A stretch of DNA of 64,000 bases from JAVHLK01 sp043806215 (lineage in GTDB: Bacteria > Desulfobacterota > Desulfomonilia > Desulfomonilales > Desulfomonilaceae). The stretch spans positions 1-64,000 of the forward strand of contig JAZDHD010000176.1 in NCBI GenBank assembly GCA_043806215.1, given 5' to 3'. The position numbers were made by a program, and so were the translations under genes. This document shows, piece by piece, positions 61,573 through 64,000 of the stretch. How positions within the stretch are numbered: the first letter of the stretch is position 1; each line of letters starts with the position of its first letter. The notes under the pieces were generated by a model. It was not told the DNA's origin and made no database searches. It saw nothing but the letters and a program-made list of their open reading frames with translations.

Positions 61573-62241
61573 CTATTCCCATATACTAGTCATTCCACTG
61601 TCCTTCAGGAATGCTCCTAGATTGTCGGCCTTCAGAATGGCTCGGTCTAAGACGTCTTTCAGGAGCTCGACGTCAGATCTGTCCATAGCAATGTAATAAT
61701 GTTTGACGTCGTCTTCATGGTGGCATGTAAGCTGTAGCGTGTGGATAATGGCTGTAGCCGCAGGTTTTCTTGTTACATCTGATCCAAATACCGGCCGGAT
61801 GTCAGTCACGATTCGCGCATGAGCAAACAGGTACTCATGTGCCTGGATCAAAGAAGCGGCCTTAGTCGGATAAAGTAACGATCCAATGCTCAGAAGCCTT
61901 ACCACTCGATCAATAAAAGGCCCTCGGTCTTCTTCCGGGATTTTCAATTCTTCATGTTCTCCCTCATCCATTGCCTCACTGACCAATTCCATAAGTTGGA
62001 GGGTATCGAGGTCTAAGCGCAACTGGAGAAGACGCAGGCTTAGTAACACTGAGATCCCGGCAGGAGAGAGGGGGACACGCTCCCCGAAGTTTTCGCTCAC
62101 GAAGGCCTGAAAGTCGTCCGGATCCAGGGTTGGAGGAGCATTTTCCAAAACTTCAGTCAACTGAAGGACTGTAGGATCATTTAGCGCGAGCAATTCCTTC
62201 AGGCCTCCGATATATTGTGAAGGAATTCGGAGCCGCGGCAT
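61573..62241 (-). CDS. Uncharacterised alpha-helical protein (222 aa)
   Basis: The ATG at 62241 has AGGAG upstream; a longer frame to 62313 lacks one. The protein is soluble, acidic and almost entirely helical ('GGLKELLALNDPTVLQLTEVLE', 'MELVSEAMDEGEHEELKIPEEDRGPFIDRVV'). No catalytic motif or family was recognised. It lies 28 bases upstream of the coupled pair on the same strand, so all three may be one transcript. Confidence 0.6.
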   Translation of the reverse strand: MPRLRIPSQYIGGLKELLALNDPTVLQLTEVLENAPPTLDPDDFQAFVSENFGERVPLSPAGISVLLSLRLLQLRLDLDTLQLMELVSEAMDEGEHEELKIPEEDRGPFIDRVVRLLSIGSLLYPTKAASLIQAHEYLFAHARIVTDIRPVFGSDVTRKPAATAIIHTLQLTCHHEDDVKHYYIAMDRSDVELLKDVLDRAILKADNLGAFLKDSGMTSIWE

Positions 62242-62436
62242 ATCTATTCTCCTGACCAATGACTTAATATTATTGCCAAAATGGATTTTACCACGTTTGT
62301 GAAAGATTTGCAACCCTCAGTCGCATATAATGACCTGAGTGATCCTGTCAAGGAAAACATGAAAAAGGCCCTTCATCTCCGGGTCCACCTCACCCAGACT
62401 CCTGGGCCGCGATGCCGACTCTGAACCACATTGTGC

Positions 62437-63045
62437 TCAGTCTCTGCACTCCATGATGATAACGAACTGAGGGATCCTGAAGAGGGCAGGGTAGATCGTC
62501 GGTTTGACCTCCCGAAACACTTGAGAAGCGAGCGCGACATACTCGTCGCTCTTGCGGACATACTTGCCGCGATCAATCGACGACGTGAACCGTGTAAGAA
62601 AGGATTGACCGTCTACAAAACAACTGTCGAGCGTGACGAGCCGCCTGCCCGGCTTCAGCGCCCGTCGTGCCAGTCTGAAGAGTTCACCGGCTTCCTCGTC
62701 GTCAAGGTGATGCAAAACGCCGGTCGCACAGACAATGTCGAAGGTCGAGAAGTCCCCCACGGCGTCCTCGGCCAGATGCCGGCACAAGAATGTTCCACGG
62801 TTCCCGTACGCTTCATTGGCCGCACCTATGAACTTCTCGTCCATGTCGAATCCAAAATAGTCGACCTTCGGCATGTGCCTGAGAATCTCTCCGGTGCCGC
62901 AGCCGATATCCAGAACCCGGTCGCCCTCTTCGGCCCTGATGTGCCGGGTCGTGTAGACGAAATCGCCGTTTCCGCGCACCGCTCTCTGGAACCAAGTATA
63001 GACGGCCGGAAAGGTGAGGATGTTCCGCAAATCCGGGATTCTCAT
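62437..63045 (-). CDS. Class I SAM-dependent methyltransferase
   Basis: 202 aa from the ATG at 63045, which overlaps the upstream stop by four bases (ATGA). Motif I is 'RVLDIGCGTGEILRHM', motif II 'YFGFDMDEKFI', and the post-motif region 'ATGVLHHLDDEEAGELF' fits Methyltransf_11/25. An R-F-T-S-S-I-D-R-G stretch near the C-terminus is typical of methyltransferases found in glycan clusters. The acceptor is unknown. It is coupled to the membrane protein upstream. Confidence 0.88.
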   Translation of the reverse strand: MRIPDLRNILTFPAVYTWFQRAVRGNGDFVYTTRHIRAEEGDRVLDIGCGTGEILRHMPKVDYFGFDMDEKFIGAANEAYGNRGTFLCRHLAEDAVGDFSTFDIVCATGVLHHLDDEEAGELFRLARRALKPGRRLVTLDSCFVDGQSFLTRFTSSIDRGKYVRKSDEYVALASQVFREVKPTIYPALFRIPQFVIIMECRD

Positions 63046-64000
63046 GGTCGTTTCTTGCCTTGTCCCTTTGAACCGGAGCCCGGATCCTTGCCGATCCATG
63101 CGGCCGGGAAAAGGACGAAATAGTCCCTCGTACCGGGAACGTGGATCCAGCCTTCCGGACCGAGCTTCTCAAGCGCCTGCCCTTTGGCGATCACGGCCTT
63201 TATTCCCGCTTCCCGGAGCGAACGGATCGCCTGTTCTCTTCCCTGACGGCCGGATCCAAGAAAGTCGGCCGCGCCGTTCACTTCGGCCGTAATCCGCAAT
63301 CCGGCCAGTCGTGCCCAGTATACCGGTGGTCCCCCCACCACCGCGGCGAAGTCGCCCCGTTGGAGTCCATTCTCCAAGAGGAAATCCTTGACCGCGACGT
63401 GGTGCTCGAACGCCTCACGATACGATGGCTTCTCTTCCGTAGAGTAAAGTCCTCTCATGCTCTGATCCACGAGCGAGTGCACCACAATGGCCACAAAGAA
63501 GCACGTCAGGAATGCGCTTAGCATTCTTGTCCACCGTGCCGCTTTGCGGTCGGAAGACGGATAACGGAGCGACACGACAAGCGCGGTGAAACCGAGGAAC
63601 AGAAATGAAGCTATGTAGCGCGGTTCCATTTGAACCAGGCAATACAACGCGATGCCGCACAGCGCCGTGACCATGAGGATAAGAACGGTCGACGGAGGAT
63701 ACCAAGGCTTGAAGCGGGCCGAGCCAAGCTTCCAGAGTGCTGCATACCACGCGGCAATGAGCAAGAGCCATGGGGTTTGGGTGACGACCTGCGCCGCATT
63801 CCCCGGAATAATCCGAAGGTGGGCGGGGATGTTAAGATCCGGACGGAGCCCTTCATGCCAATAACAGATGTCGAATCCCGAAGGCCGAGTGCAATCGACG
63901 TCGAACAAATATTGCGATACCTTGGGAGAGAGATTCAGCACCTCGGGATAAAGGGGCGACCCTTTGCCCGAGATGATCATTGCGTAGATATGCGCCCCCA
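63042..64000 (-). CDS. Partial membrane protein, C-terminal part (right edge)
   Basis: The frame continues through base 64000, so the N-terminus lies outside the window (about 319 codons visible). Hydrophobic segments occur around 'TPWLLLIAAWYAALW', 'STVLILMVTALCGIALYCLV', 'IASFLFLGFTALVVSL' and 'MLSAFLTCFFVAIVVHSLV'. After them comes a ~130-residue extracytoplasmic domain ('FAAVVGGPPVYWARLAGL', 'GWIHVPGTRDYFVLFPAAWIG'). The layout recalls the tail of GT-C/PMT-like glycosyltransferases, but the diagnostic N-terminal part is missing. The protein is coupled to the methyltransferase gene. Confidence 0.65.
   Translation of the reverse strand, partial: GAHIYAMIISGKGSPLYPEVLNLSPKVSQYLFDVDCTRPSGFDICYWHEGLRPDLNIPAHLRIIPGNAAQVVTQTPWLLLIAAWYAALWKLGSARFKPWYPPSTVLILMVTALCGIALYCLVQMEPRYIASFLFLGFTALVVSLRYPSSDRKAARWTRMLSAFLTCFFVAIVVHSLVDQSMRGLYSTEEKPSYREAFEHHVAVKDFLLENGLQRGDFAAVVGGPPVYWARLAGLRITAEVNGAADFLGSGRQGREQAIRSLREAGIKAVIAKGQALEKLGPEGWIHVPGTRDYFVLFPAAWIGKDPGSGSKGQGKKRP

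Overview
The window looks like chromosomal DNA of a GC-rich Gram-negative bacterium, most likely of the deltaproteobacterial / Desulfobacterota type. This is an inference from gene content: a DUF169 protein, a ferritin-like rubrerythrin relative, a UroD-like protein, PstC/PstA with periplasmic insertions, a hemerythrin-tipped GGDEF-EAL protein, and many GC-rich palindromic intergenic repeats. There is no rRNA and no phage or transposase gene. One tRNA-Leu was found. Roughly 55 protein genes are supported.

Layout. 1-2003 (minus): a tightly coupled three-gene cassette (TIGR04255-like protein, an unknown protein, and a third protein cut by the window edge). 2021-4662: an accessory patch with a ParB-like remnant, a secreted protein bracketed by two 59-bp direct repeats, a DUF169 protein and a truncated monooxygenase stub. 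4699-9659 (minus): a SNF2 helicase coupled to a zinc-ribbon partner, then a HicA-like small protein with a 361-aa partner. 9863-21928: ordinary genes, among them glycogen synthase, leuD, a sulfotransferase, a GT4 glycosyltransferase, a membrane-anchored SGNH hydrolase, tRNA-Leu, comEC and a RodZ-like protein. 22534-24240: a DprA/SLOG-like domain fused to a DUF2971-like domain, the best candidate here for an undescribed stress or defence protein. 24328-25119: prepilin peptidase. 25200-31715: a Pho-box-led pstSCAB operon whose permeases carry large extracytoplasmic domains.

32061-36018 holds repeats, a ferritin-like protein, a protein with a duplicated C-terminal domain and a UroD-family protein. 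36019-38856 encodes a PAS/GGDEF/EAL/hemerythrin signalling protein. 39153-45223 (minus) is an exporter operon (HlyD, two ATPases, two ABC-2 permeases) ending in a NeuD-like acyltransferase. 45542-48640 is a SWIM-SNF2 helicase. 48906-50585 holds a nuclease-fold secreted protein and an HU-like protein. 50586-60256 runs through murA, hisB and hisH into a translationally coupled set (split transketolase, GT2, DUF4915/TIGR03032 protein, sulfotransferase) that probably makes or decorates a surface glycan; then come a MNT-HEPN toxin-antitoxin pair and a sugar-nucleotide epimerase. 60556-62241 (minus) carries three conserved unknowns, two of them coupled. 62437-64000 (minus) is a methyltransferase coupled to a membrane protein that leaves the window.

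Most intergenic gaps above 250 bp are filled with GC-rich palindromic and dispersed repeats, some nearly identical at distant sites. All family assignments were made by eye from the sequence without database searches.
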